DNA of 64,000 nucleotides. Source: Plectrocnemia conspersa (taxonomy: Eukaryota; Arthropoda; Insecta; Trichoptera; Polycentropodidae). Location of the stretch: positions 1,114,532 through 1,178,531 of the forward strand of contig VTFK01000032.1 in assembly GCA_009617715.1 (NCBI GenBank), written 5' to 3'. Positions 53,621-64,000 of the stretch are shown here, one piece after another (the stretch's first letter is position 1; every line of letters starts with the position of its first letter). The position numbers were made by a program, and so were the translations under genes. The notes beneath the pieces are model-generated. The model did no database searches, was not told the origin of the DNA, and saw only the letters and a program-made list of their open reading frames with translations.

Positions 53621-53820
53621 TGGCAAAAAGTGTTGCACCTATAATTATAGCTAAGGGTGGGGCCTACTAAATATTAAAAATAAACTTAAAATAAACACTT
53701 ACCATCGACCTTAATCGGTTTTTTATTTTATTTCACGATTTTTTTAGATATAACACATTTATTGGGTTGCCCCATTATTATGGCCAAGCCTGTATTATAC
53801 AAAATTATTATTATAGTGTA

Positions 53821-54598
53821 TTCTCGATTATCCAGGTACGGATTATCATTGCTTAAAATAAACATTTAAAGAACATTTACTTTTTAATTTTTTTTTGTTA
53901 AAATTAAAAAAGAAAAAAACATAGATCATTTAAGAGGACTAAAATAAAAAAAATATATTGATTATTTTAACCAAAAAGGAACATAAGATTGATTCAAAAC
54001 CAAATAGGTTTTTGAAGGAAGTGATTTTTTTATTGCAAAAGTTTCACTGCTTGATGTTACAAGTTTAATTCGACACATAGACCAATGTGTTATATTATAA
54101 ATGAAACTGCTTTTAATAAATTTCTTGTATTACTATCTTGGTCAAAAAAAAAAAAAAAAATCTAACGTGGAAGTAGATGTATTGGATTCTAAAGTGTTAT
54201 ATTTAAAATATGCAGATTAATATAAAATTTAAAATGCTTTGAAAATATTGATCGGAAAAATATCAAGGAGTGGTTTGATCGCAATTTTAGTGCTCCGAGT
54301 TTCCATGCTTGAATGATATCGTTTCTATTGTCACTCAAACAAAAGAGGAAGAGAGTAGTAGTGAGAATACAAGTGAAGAAGATACTATTAATTACATTAG
54401 TCACAAGACGGCACTAACTAATGTAAAACTTTACTGGAAAACATCCACCAAATTGGATTTAAATGTACCAATATAAATGCGCTTAGAAAAAATTGTACTA
54501 ATATTTGAAAATTTTAGTGAGGTTCTCAAAAATTCTAATATGTTTATAAATATATTATACATAGTTTGGATTATCTTATCAATCATCGATAATCGAAA
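53821..54598 (+). mobile_element. Tigger/pogo-like relic
   Basis: Degenerate inverted ends: TTCTCGATTATC with GGATTATC at the left, and GGATTATC ... GATAATCGAAAG at the right. Inside, near 54242-54445, the plus strand reads DRKNIKEWFDRNFSAPSF, then an acidic stretch TKEEESSSENTSEEDTINY and ISHKTALTNVKLYWK. This is the C-terminal acidic region and helix of Tigger/Jerky-type transposases. The catalytic domain is deleted. It sits directly next to the Tc1 relic. Confidence 0.65.
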
Positions 54599-55194
54599 GT
54601 TTCTTAAAGGATCCTACATAATTTATAGATAGTGTATGCAAATCGCTATATGGAAGATTTTCCTAATCCAAAATAATGGTATCTGACTACTGAATATACT
54701 TCTTCATTTTCGTATCCTAATTGGAAACTTAATTAAAAATTGACATATGCCCTTTTCTTTATAAATGTACCAACTCAATAGTCGACGTTAACAAATTTAC
54801 GGCTTCAAATGCGCCATATTGATTTTGTGTCAATTCAGCGTTATGATTATGTATTGTGTGTAATAGGTTTAATGACGAAATTTTCGATACGAATTTTAGT
54901 ACCAATTTACCGCATAGGCGCACACTAATAAAGGCCGTGCTGAGCGTACATTTGTGTGTATTTAAAGGAAACGTAAAATATATTTCTTTTTTTCAATTTT
55001 CCCTTTCGCCTCTCTAATGGATTGGAAGAATTCGCGAATGTAACTCGAGGCAGATTGAATGAACAGAAATGTTAATATATAATGTATGTATGTATATACA
55101 TATGTATTTTTACGTGTGAATAAAATGGACACATAATGTGAATATTAAGTTTAGAATATTTTATAAAAATATTTCAGTGCGCGGTTTGATTTAT

Positions 55195-55310
55195 TTACTT
55201 ATTTAATGTAAATCTTTCATTGCAACATGACACAGTCAACAACTACTAAGTAAGTAGTGACACACCAGACTGAAATCAAAATCTGTAAATCAGCGACATA
55301 TATTTTAATA
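55195..55310 (-). mobile_element. SINE fragment
   Basis: CATTGCAACATGACACAGTC, CTACTAAGTAAGTAGTGACA, CACCAGACTGAAATC and ATCAGCGACATAT are colinear with the SINE copies at 32.4 and 38.9 kb. Confidence 0.55.
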
Positions 55311-55554
55311 ATCATATACTATTATTACGGCTAACAATCTAACGATCTAGCATAATCTAAATATAATTTTTTATCACGATATGCATCCGTAAGAAAAAGA
55401 AAATCTAGGAAAAACTTATATATTTTTTATTTTATTTTTCTATAAAAAATCCTTAAATCTTTACACATTATGTTTTATAATAAATCTGGCCACTTTACAA
55501 GTTTTCCCAAAGCACCATTATGGCCATCATATAATCAAAGATTTAAATTAATAA

Positions 55555-55690
55555 TTAAACAGTTATTTTGTACACCTAAAATAGATAAGCACGGTCTATA
55601 TAATTGTTTCCAGCTCCTCATAGCTATCGCTGAAAACATATTTGTTGAGGAGTTGGATGGCTCGTTCAAAAGAAACGTTCTCAAGTGAAC
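55555..55690 (+). repeat. Dispersed repeat B, left part
   Basis: AGTTATTTTGTACACCTAAA, ATAGATAAGCAC, GATGGCTCGTTCAAAAGAAA and CGTTCTCAAG recur at 61597-61715 in the same order. The frame at 55470-55688 falls in this repeat, so it is unlikely to be a gene. Confidence 0.6.
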
Positions 55691-56760
55691 GTTATGACAG
55701 AATGCGAATGATTTATTAAAATTGGAGTAACATTAATGTTATTAGAAAATAATCATAATATATATAGTTTAAGTCGATACAATTATCGTAATAAAAGTGC
55801 TAAGAACTAGTGAATGCATTTTGTATAAATTTAAAAATTAATCATGAGTCTAGAATGCTAGTGAATTTCGTATATTTGTGTGTAATATGATAATAATAAT
55901 ATTTATACATACATATGTATTATATTATAGAGGTTTTCTAAATGTGTTGTAAATAATGTACAAATCGAGCTATAAATAAAACAAATAAGATTACTGATAT
56001 GAAAGCAACATTTTTTAATATAAGCCTCTTCCACATTTAGGCAGAAATATAAGGGTATAAAAAATTTAAAGCGCCGACACAAAACTCATTCCCATCCCTT
56101 CACAAATTAAATAGCTTTAAGTGAGTTTTTTTAGTATTTTTATTTTATTAAAATAAAAATAATAAACAATTGTAACATATTGTTGATGTTTTATAAATTG
56201 TGTTATTTTTTCACAATAATCACATTATAAATCGTTAAAGAAGCAAAGACACGTAGCTTTCGACGAGTCCTTGAAAATCAGATGCGTATAATATTTACGT
56301 GATTTTTTTACTAAATCACCATACAAAAATTGTTTGTCATTAAAATTCTATATAGTTTAAATTTTAGCTATTGGTGTATTACCAACGCGTGCGGCACCCT
56401 TCGCGCACTTTGCAAAATTCTAAGCTCTCATTCAACGCCAACAGAGGCTATAATGTCGATGACAGGTTAAGCTTAGACAGTTACCGGTTAAAATTCGCTC
56501 AACATAGCTCTGTTTGTAAATGGTACACTCTATTAAGATATGAGCCTATTTTTCAACAGTAGTTTATTTATTAGAGAAAAAATGAAGATTGCCACTTTTT
56601 AATTGAAGTTAGTTAGAATGAATTTTGTATCATATTATAAATTTGTTTTTATTTTTCAAGCAAATAAAAAAAGGGTTGAATATCTCTGACGTAATAATAT
56701 ATAAATATCCCATTAAATTTAATTATAATTCAATTAATTCACATTTTATTAAGTGTAACA

Positions 56761-57480
56761 TTTTAACGTGCGCGTAAAAGAGCATAATTGCTGGCGTTAT
56801 AATTCTAAACCAAATTACGCCATGGACGTTAAAACGCGCGCTTCGGCCAAAACATTACATTTTTACTCGCGCTCGCGAACACGCCGAGCTTTAAAAAACA
56901 AACCGCGTCACGACATTCGATTTGAAACGTGCGTGCGCAATTTTACATTTTTAGATTCGCTTTTTATGCATAATAATATTTCGTCGAATAACGACTTTAC
57001 TTCTTTCACTCACTCCCCTTTTTATTTTTCGACCCCAAACCCTCGACTGGTTTGTGCTGTAATGTCATATTTTATACAGCCACAGTACCGGCGGCATCTG
57101 CTGGCGACAGACAGAATTATATGTATATATCAAAAAGCGCAATTTTTACACGCGGCAACACTTGACGTTTGAGCCCGTGCGTTTATATTTTTTTAACGTA
57201 CATACTCACACGCTTTAAAAATAAATCACCGAATACGAAAAAGGTTGAAGCGTGGTACTTTATTTTTATTGTATATTTACGATGGAAAGTCAGTAAGTTC
57301 AAAATTCAAATAGTAACGTACGTCTCTGAAAGATGCGATTTGAATTATTGTCGCATGATGACAGCACTGTGTCAGAGTAAAATGGGGTACAAACTATTGC
57401 AAAATGGTGGTGCCTGTCAATGAGTGTACCATTAACGAGCAGCGCTCTGTTGTGCTTAAGTCTAGCAGCAGTCTGATACA
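56761..57480. other. CpG-rich block with a 134-codon frame
   Basis: GCGCGC, CGCGCTCGCG and similar CpG-rich words occur at 56765-57000 with an open frame 56768-57172 of unrecognised, basic composition and no ATG-context or splice support. It may be a promoter-like island, a transposon piece, or a small unknown exon. Confidence 0.35.
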
Positions 57481-60400
57481 GTCACCACTTGACTTAACAA
57501 ATTTCTATAATTCATAAAAATATTAAAACTAGTACTTTAATGAGCATTTGTATTGCTTTTGTCGTTAAATTTTGACTTAATAGATGTGCATTCATATTGA
57601 ACAAATTTTGGTTCAAATGTATTTCATCTAATTCTATGTTCTTTGAAGTCATTGGGAACTCTTTATACTAGTGCTTTGTAATCTCTTAGAAATATTTTAA
57701 CATTTAAGAAAATATGTGAATCAAATCGGCGCATAAATATCTACTACATATAATATCACATCGTTTTATTTACGATGGATTTTAAAAATAATTTAATTCA
57801 ACTCCGTTCCTTCCTTCGTGGCAAAAAATATATTTTTGTTTCAAAAAGTAAAAACAAAGTAAACTAATTGAAAATAATTCAGAATACCAAACTTCAAGCT
57901 TTCTTCGTAGTCAAAGAATATTAATCAAGAAAGCACTGAGATTTGCTCATACTAAGTTGAGTTTCTTAGAAGTGTTATAAAAGCACTTTGCCGAGTCACA
58001 TCGATTTTTCAACTTAAATGAGAAACAAAAGTTATAAATCAGATAAAAACACCATTCGTTATATCCTTATAATATGACCATATTAGTAGTTCAAGCATTT
58101 TAAAATTATATTAGATTAGATTAATTCAGATGAAGGTGATACTGTGTCAAATCTATATGCAACAATATCATTATTGATATACAAATAATAAATAAATACA
58201 GCATTTTCATCATTATTGATAACAAAAAATAAATAAATAAATTTTTGAGAAAACCTACGAAAAAGCATTTTTAACAGTATACCGGAAATTGATTTATTAT
58301 GTAAAAATATGCAATCATGTCAACAGTAATAAACTGTTTATAAAAAATAGTATAAAAAATGAGATCAATAGAATGAGAAAGTTTACAGAGTACTGTTTTT
58401 CAATACATATTTTTTTTAGTGGATCGATCAAATTTTTATTTATATAACTAAAAAAGAGAAAAGGCAAAAATTGAATATTTTTATATATCACTGTGATTTA
58501 TCATCATCAATATATTTTATATCTCAAGCAATTATATAAAAATTAAAATCACTGGTATAATTTATAAGCTAATAAGTTAATATACAATAACCACTAAGAC
58601 ACGTCTACACATGACTCTGCACACCAAATAGCATTGTAGTACGTATTTGTTATCATTATCGGATGAATGGCCACAAATTACCTATTGGAAGATACTCTTT
58701 CACTAAGGGATGTACGGAAGGCGAAGCTCTAGGACTCTCAAGATTCACCAATTTGATTTAGCTGAGCTCAAGAGGAACCAGAAAACAGAAAAAATCAGTT
58801 TTAAACTGCGAAAAGGGCACTTGCATTTTTATTTCACATATATAATCTTACATTATCTTAATAGATACATATAATCGAAATTATAATATTACTTTTACTC
58901 ACTTACACGCCTTTTATATTTATTTATTTTATATATGCATTTAATATAATATTATAATATAAACGTATTTTTAGTTGATTATACCGTTTTTTTATAAATT
59001 TTTAATGTATTGTTCGGTTATGCAAAATATTTTTTATCCCTACATTCCGTTTTGCTTAAAGCGAGTTTTTGTGGTTACTTTGTCCTTTGTGTCCAGTTAA
59101 TAAATGCCACATTTTTTAATTTAATTATAACCCAAAGCCGTTTCTGAATAAATATCTAGATAGCTTAATCTAGTGCTATGAATAAATGATTCAAAAACAT
59201 GTCAACTTAATTAAAAGTTATATGACACATGTTAATTGTATTATAAATTCCAAAGTAGTGAATTGTGTCTATAAATGACCGCAGAATTTCAATTGGAAAA
59301 CTTTAAATATAATTTAACCCTTTGAGCGTACACGTAACTGTTTAATTTAACTGTAAACAACGTATGTTCAATTATAGGCAGTACTTCAAAAGATTAAAGT
59401 TGACGCGGTCGACCGAGCGACGGGCGGTTGGAAAATTTGGAAAATATGAAGGAAAAAGAGAAAATATGCGCAGATTTCAACCCTTTCCGCTCCTTTGAAG
59501 CGACACAAAGGGTCGAGGATACGAGCTGTGTGGAGTTTAGTCAGGTGGTTTGGCGGGTCGATTACCCTTTTTGAACCTTGTGCTCGGTAAACAGTACACA
59601 TTACTGTCTCCAACATCTGAGGCTGTTTTACACGTGATGTTTCATAAAAAAAACATGAACGTGCTAATAAAGTAAATAGGAAAATTATCGATTTTAGATT
59701 GAAATATATCTGACGATACGTGATGAGCCATTGAGATGTTAACATTTTATAAATAAATTATTTAAAGTAATAAATAAATTATATTGCTACAAATATTGGC
59801 AAATTCAAGTGGATGTCATTAAAACATCCATAACGTTGCAGTTTATAGGTGTCATGAATCATGAAGGTAACTGTGGTAAATGGGATAACACGTGCATTCG
59901 GGATTGCTATCTAAACGCCCGTTCGTAATCTGCTCTGGCGGCTAACGACAATCTGTTGTATTGGGGAGGCCATGGGTATAAATTTGGGAACGCGGGTAAG
60001 CAACTATCACTTCCTCAGACACTCCCTTAGAAACTTTCTGTGATACTTCTACCGACACATTTATTTTGAAATTCAAAGCATCATAACCTTCATAACCCTT
60101 AAACTTGGAACTAATAACTTGGCATGATCTTCACTATTATTTAAATTCGACAGAAGTGTCAAACGCTTCTGTCGGTAACCAACTTTTATAAATAAAAAAT
60201 TCTTGAAAAATAAATTGATCTTTGAGTATCATTGAGTACACAATAATCAAATTGGATATATGATAATTTATATTGATTTTAATAATTGTAGTTGCATAAG
60301 TGATAATTATATTGTATGCTTTACAATCCATTCAAAAATGTCCTAATAATAAGGATGCATTTAGGATGTTAGTTTAATAAATTAAAAATTTTAAGATAAG

Positions 60401-62817
60401 AAATATTTTAAGTAAATGTATTAGGAAGATCTTGAATTGCAATTAATAGATTTTAATATATAATCAAAAATAAAATTTTATCAATTTAATTATAATAGAT
60501 TATTAGATGTAATTAAAAAAAAACATAATAAAGAAATAGTGAGAGTCATAATTTTTTTCATAATATTTGGAATCAAAAATTTCATAAATAAAAAGATCAT
60601 GTTGCTTTTTTACATGCTTAACTATATTAATTTGTCTATGTGTACTAACTTGATACAATAAACTTAAAAAATATAATTTTTAATTTATTTTTGTAGTAAC
60701 ACACAAAAAGGTTTGTCATCCCTGCAGTACTGTATGACATTTTAGAAATTATTCTTATAATAACACAGATACTTTTGTTTATTAGGGTTTTAAATCGTGG
60801 CAATTTAGTTCGCCATCAATCTCTTGACATTGTTCATTGTTTGAATGAGTCCATGTTTCATGGGTGGAATGTCAAGTTTATGAGATGCGTTAATACGTTT
60901 GAGTATAGTGAGATGTTTCGTATGCAATGTTGTGTCCATTACATCTTTAACGCGTTAACTGCCATTGCTCACCGGTATGGCATCGCGCCATAGTGTGTAG
61001 CGGTGACCGACAAAGTTTGATAACAAAAAATCCATATGCGCACAATATGGCGTATTTTTATTGCATCATTTTAAGAATAAATTTTTAAGCAGTGAAGATG
61101 TATATGTGTTTCAGAATGTCATCATGTTTAAGAAGGCTTTCCAATTGGCATTTTTATAATTACATAATTATTAATAAATATGTAAAATAGTCTGATAATA
61201 CTGTAACTGATATAATGATATCGTCCTTATCATAACAGACGTCAGCAAATTAGGTTAAACGAAATTACAGAAAATTTTACTAAAATCCAACTATTAAACT
61301 TGTTGATATACGTAATTGTTTCGAATTGCTGTTCATATTTATAATCTAAAACAAGTCTTTACATAACTTGTTTGTAAACGCTTTTAGAATCGTTTAATAA
61401 ATAAATTGTTACTGGATCATGACCTTAAGATTTAATGAAAATAAATCGTAAATTCCGTTATTAAAAAAACAGCTTATAAATTCATAGACTTTAAATGCTA
61501 TATTGAAGTAATGTTTTCTAAAAAAAATACTAAGCACAGTTTTTGTAGCGACTTCTTATTTATTTTATTTTTATTTATTTTTTATTACAAATCTAAAAAA
61601 ATAGTTATGGTACACATCTAAAATAGATGAGCACCATCCAACATATTTTTAATAGCTTTTTATTGCCGAAAATATCAGGGTGGCTCATGTAATAATAGCG
61701 TTCTCAAGCGCTGACGTCTTGGCCGCAACGGAAAAGAATAAAGAGCGCAATCGCGACTCTCTAGCTTGAGCTCCTTCGAAAAAGTAGCTTATGACAAACT
61801 TTGTCGAATACTTTTTGAGTCAGTATAGACTACATCAACCTGGATGTGATTTTTCTACTTAAAAATCATAATTATGTATATATTATATAGGAATAACACT
61901 ACATATGGGAGACGAGAATTTTCGTTTTGCGGCGCTTATTGGATAAAACCAGGAGACAAGGACAATTTTTTTTGGACTACAATGTTGAGATTGCGTTCTT
62001 CCATCTACAAATATAAACTATTTTCTAATTCATTAAGTGAGATATTATTTTTTTTACGATTAGTTATTGTTTAATGATTTTTTTAATTAAATAATAGTAT
62101 GTCTTACTAGTTGATAATAAAAATGTAATTAAAAAATATTTTGCCAAAGTTTTTTTTGACGGAAAACTAATAATATATCTGAATTAAGTGGAGGAAAAAT
62201 TATTCTTAATTATTGTCTAATAAATACTTTTTTTTATTTTTGCACAGAGCGAATTTTTGAAATAATTCAGATGACTTCCCAAAAAATATATTTTTCTTGT
62301 TCTGTACTGATTTCAATTACCATATTCTCAATTTATTTTTTATTTACTTACAAAAATATAGTTAAAAAGCTTAAGAATCGAAAGCTAAATCTTTATATTC
62401 ACTATTAAAAAAATATCGATATGCTATTTTTTACATAATAGTCGACATTATTATACAATATATACAATATAAAATCTTTTAAAGGTGCTTCACTTTCATC
62501 AAGCGATAGTCACTTGAATTTAATAATTATAATACAAAAGGAAAAGGTTCGTTACCGTTATAATCCGAATACACAATAGGCGACCGCAATAAATGTGTTT
62601 CACGAATATTGTTTAATATCTCTATAATTTTCAGTTTAATTTATTATATTATGATGAGGATTTGTTGCTAATGATTATATCTAAGACCTTGTTGACTAAA
62701 ATCATGGTACATTTACAGCAAAATGTCATAAAAAATTATGATTGTACAGACATACAAGTTGTATCGGTTAGATATTTTTTTTTTTTAAATATATTAAAAT
62801 TATTTGGAAACACCATT
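57481..62817. other. AT-rich, no gene recognised
   Basis: A GC-richer block at 59390-59650 and a CpG-containing patch at 60890-61020 stand out. The minus frame at 59386-59745 and plus frame at 60775-60993 carry no known motif. Repeat B occurs at 61.6 kb. Confidence 0.5.
61597..61775 (+). repeat. Dispersed repeat B, longest copy
   Basis: Joins the parts seen separately elsewhere: TATGGTACACATCTAAAATA, GATGAGCACCATCCAACA, GGTGGCTCATGTAATAATAG, CGTTCTCAAGCGCTGACG, AAGAATAAAGAGCG and AATCGCGACTCTCTAG. Confidence 0.7.
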
Positions 62818-62952
62818 ATGAAGATATTTACGTTTCTTTTTATAGTAATACTCGTGTTTCGCCCAATGTATTGTTCCGATGTACAGAGAAAGAAATCTTC
62901 TCGACGAAGATTTCTTTCTTTCGGTCGGAACTTTCTTAATTTCCACCGGTAG
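62818..62952 (+). CDS. Candidate short secreted cationic peptide (44 aa)
   Basis: ATG at 62818 opens a frame ending in TAG at 62950-62952. Residues 1-20 (MKIFTFLFIVILVFRPMYCS) form a clear signal peptide: a Lys, a hydrophobic core, then small residues before the cut. The remaining 24 residues have nine Arg/Lys/His and one Asp, with a tribasic RRR followed by FLSFGR and NFLNF. So the tail is strongly basic and amphipathic, as in antimicrobial or small processed peptides; after tribasic cleavage, FLSF-Gly-Arg would also fit an amidated short peptide. I recognise no family. The frame is open upstream to 62662, but this Met gives the signal-like start. It may be chance in AT-rich DNA, though a signal peptide plus such a charge bias is unusual. 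Confidence 0.35.
   Translation: MKIFTFLFIVILVFRPMYCSDVQRKKSSRRRFLSFGRNFLNFHR
62886..62918. repeat. Perfect 14-bp hairpin inside the peptide frame
   Basis: AGAAAGAAATCTTC, loop TCGAC, GAAGATTTCTTTCT. Both arms match perfectly. It lies across the codons for the basic stretch of the candidate peptide, so the RNA would fold tightly there. Confidence 0.85.
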
Positions 62953-64000
62953 TATAGTTGAAATCGTCCAAGTTTAGCACTGATTTGTCGCCAGCGGCGC
63001 TCGGATGTCATTTTGCGCCCTGGCGAACACTCATTAAGTCGAAATAGCACCCCTAAATTGCATGAAATAGCACCCCGACAACCATAACACCAAGAGCGAA
63101 TCGTCTTGGCTGTAATGATTTTCGCGATCGTAAAATTAAATTCTCCAACATTTTTAATGACTTCATAAACTCGCTTTGCCGCGTTAATATTTTATCGCGC
63201 AAAATTTATATTAATTTAATGATATTAATTTAGGGGTAATATAAGCACACGTCAGTCGGGTAAGGGTAGAAATTATGGTAATATAGAGTGATCGCAAAAT
63301 GATTCAACTTACAAGTCGGGAGAGAAACCAATCCAAACACTAAACAAAATAATCACAAGATTGCTCAGTAATCCTGATTTTTATTTACGTGGATTTTGTA
63401 AGTAAGAGTACAAAGCTTAACCATGCGATAAAAACTAAATAAAAACCCATACTTAAAGCAAATCCTTATTTTGATCGGATGAAAACGAATAGTATCGCAA
63501 GATTATTAAAAAACTAATACAATGTGAAGTTATATTTTCCCTTTTTGATCCCAGTTATATTGCAGATCTAATGTATCGCTTGTGACATTGCGACATCAAA
63601 TTGCCCACGAGTGCAGCTTTCAACGTGAATCAAATTGGTAATTGAGAGTCAATAAAAAATACATCATATTGCAAACTCTATTGCAAGTTCTAATCTAAAT
63701 TCTTAAACGGCACATTAAGAGCTAGTTTTTACTGTGCTTATCTACAGGTATATTAGGAATTCCAGATCCCAACTAGTAAATTTTAATTTAAAAAAATAAA
63801 AATTCACATAATTTTATTTTTAAAAAATGCAAAAATAAAATCATATCGCTAGTGATACACTGATTCACGATTTTTTAGTAAGACAGAAGTGCAAAATCAC
63901 ACTCTTTATCAAAATAAAAATAAAAATGTTTGATCTTGGCAATGATTCCCAAGAGGCATTAATCATATAGGCGGATGTTTGCTTTGAGAGAGATCTTCGA
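62953..64000. other. No gene seen
   Basis: GC-richer to 63120 with AATAGCACCCC repeated twice (63044 and 63066), then AT-rich to the window end. Confidence 0.5.

Larger units (their letters stand above)
52069..53792 (+). mobile_element. Tc1-like DNA transposon (degenerate), with a SINE inside
   Basis: Terminal repeats CAGCCTTGGCCATAATAATG at the left and its reverse complement with one mismatch at the right, flanked by TA at 52067-52068 and 53793-53794. Plus-strand remnants of a DDE transposase are seen. About 180 bp at 52510-52690 look like a SINE insertion. Total 1724 bp. Confidence 0.9.
54599..56760. other. AT-rich, no gene seen
   Basis: Only a SINE fragment, part of repeat B and short motif-less frames. 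Confidence 0.5.

Noticed and set aside
55470..55688. 72-codon plus frame
   Set aside because: It overlaps dispersed repeat B, also present without this frame at 61.6 kb.

Overview
This is a eukaryotic, very AT-rich window (roughly 70% A+T by eye). It looks like an insect genome: spliced genes with GT/AG introns, insect-type DNA transposons (pogo, Tc1, mariner and hAT), a tRNA-derived SINE family, and one gene whose protein matches the insect CG3556 / transcobalamin-like family. The order of insect cannot be fixed from the sequence alone.

Layout. (1) 1-2.4 kb: a copy of a dispersed repeat, then the 3'-terminal coding exon of a plus-strand gene (BESS-like motif) with a polyA signal 48 bp after its stop. 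(2) 3.5-5.0 kb: a pogo-type DNA transposon with an internal deletion. (3) 6.3-9.2 kb: tandem and inverted repeats, including a palindrome of about 250 bp and an array of ACCAGGGCC / GGCCCTGGT motifs. (4) 9.8-25.6 kb: one minus-strand gene whose nine coding exons join in phase into a 474-residue secreted protein: signal peptide, an alpha-alpha toroid of the transcobalamin / intrinsic-factor type, and a C-terminal DUF4430-like domain. Its introns are full of transposons: two foldback MITE-like elements, a GC-rich hairpin array, a terminal-inverted-repeat (TIR) element, and a longer second pogo copy. (5) 25.6-64 kb: no multi-exon gene is recognisable. It holds a hAT (Buster/ZBED-like) transposon with intact target duplication next to a LINE reverse-transcriptase fragment, many SINE pieces, a hAT-type MITE with a perfect 8-bp duplication, a TIR element with duplicated subterminal blocks, a mariner relic split by a 400-bp solo-LTR-like insert, a Tc1 relic carrying a SINE, and a Tigger-like relic. 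Several GC-richer, apparently single-copy blocks are candidates for conserved regulatory DNA.

Function. The only gene pathway that can be argued is the CG3556-like protein, which would be secreted; the family resembles vertebrate cobalamin carriers, but its ligand in insects is not known to me. The most unusual coding candidate is a 44-codon frame at 62.8 kb that encodes a signal peptide followed by a very basic, amphipathic tail, with a perfect 14-bp hairpin in the coding sequence. All transposases seen are broken. Percent identities and copy numbers were not computed; repeat relationships were read by eye.
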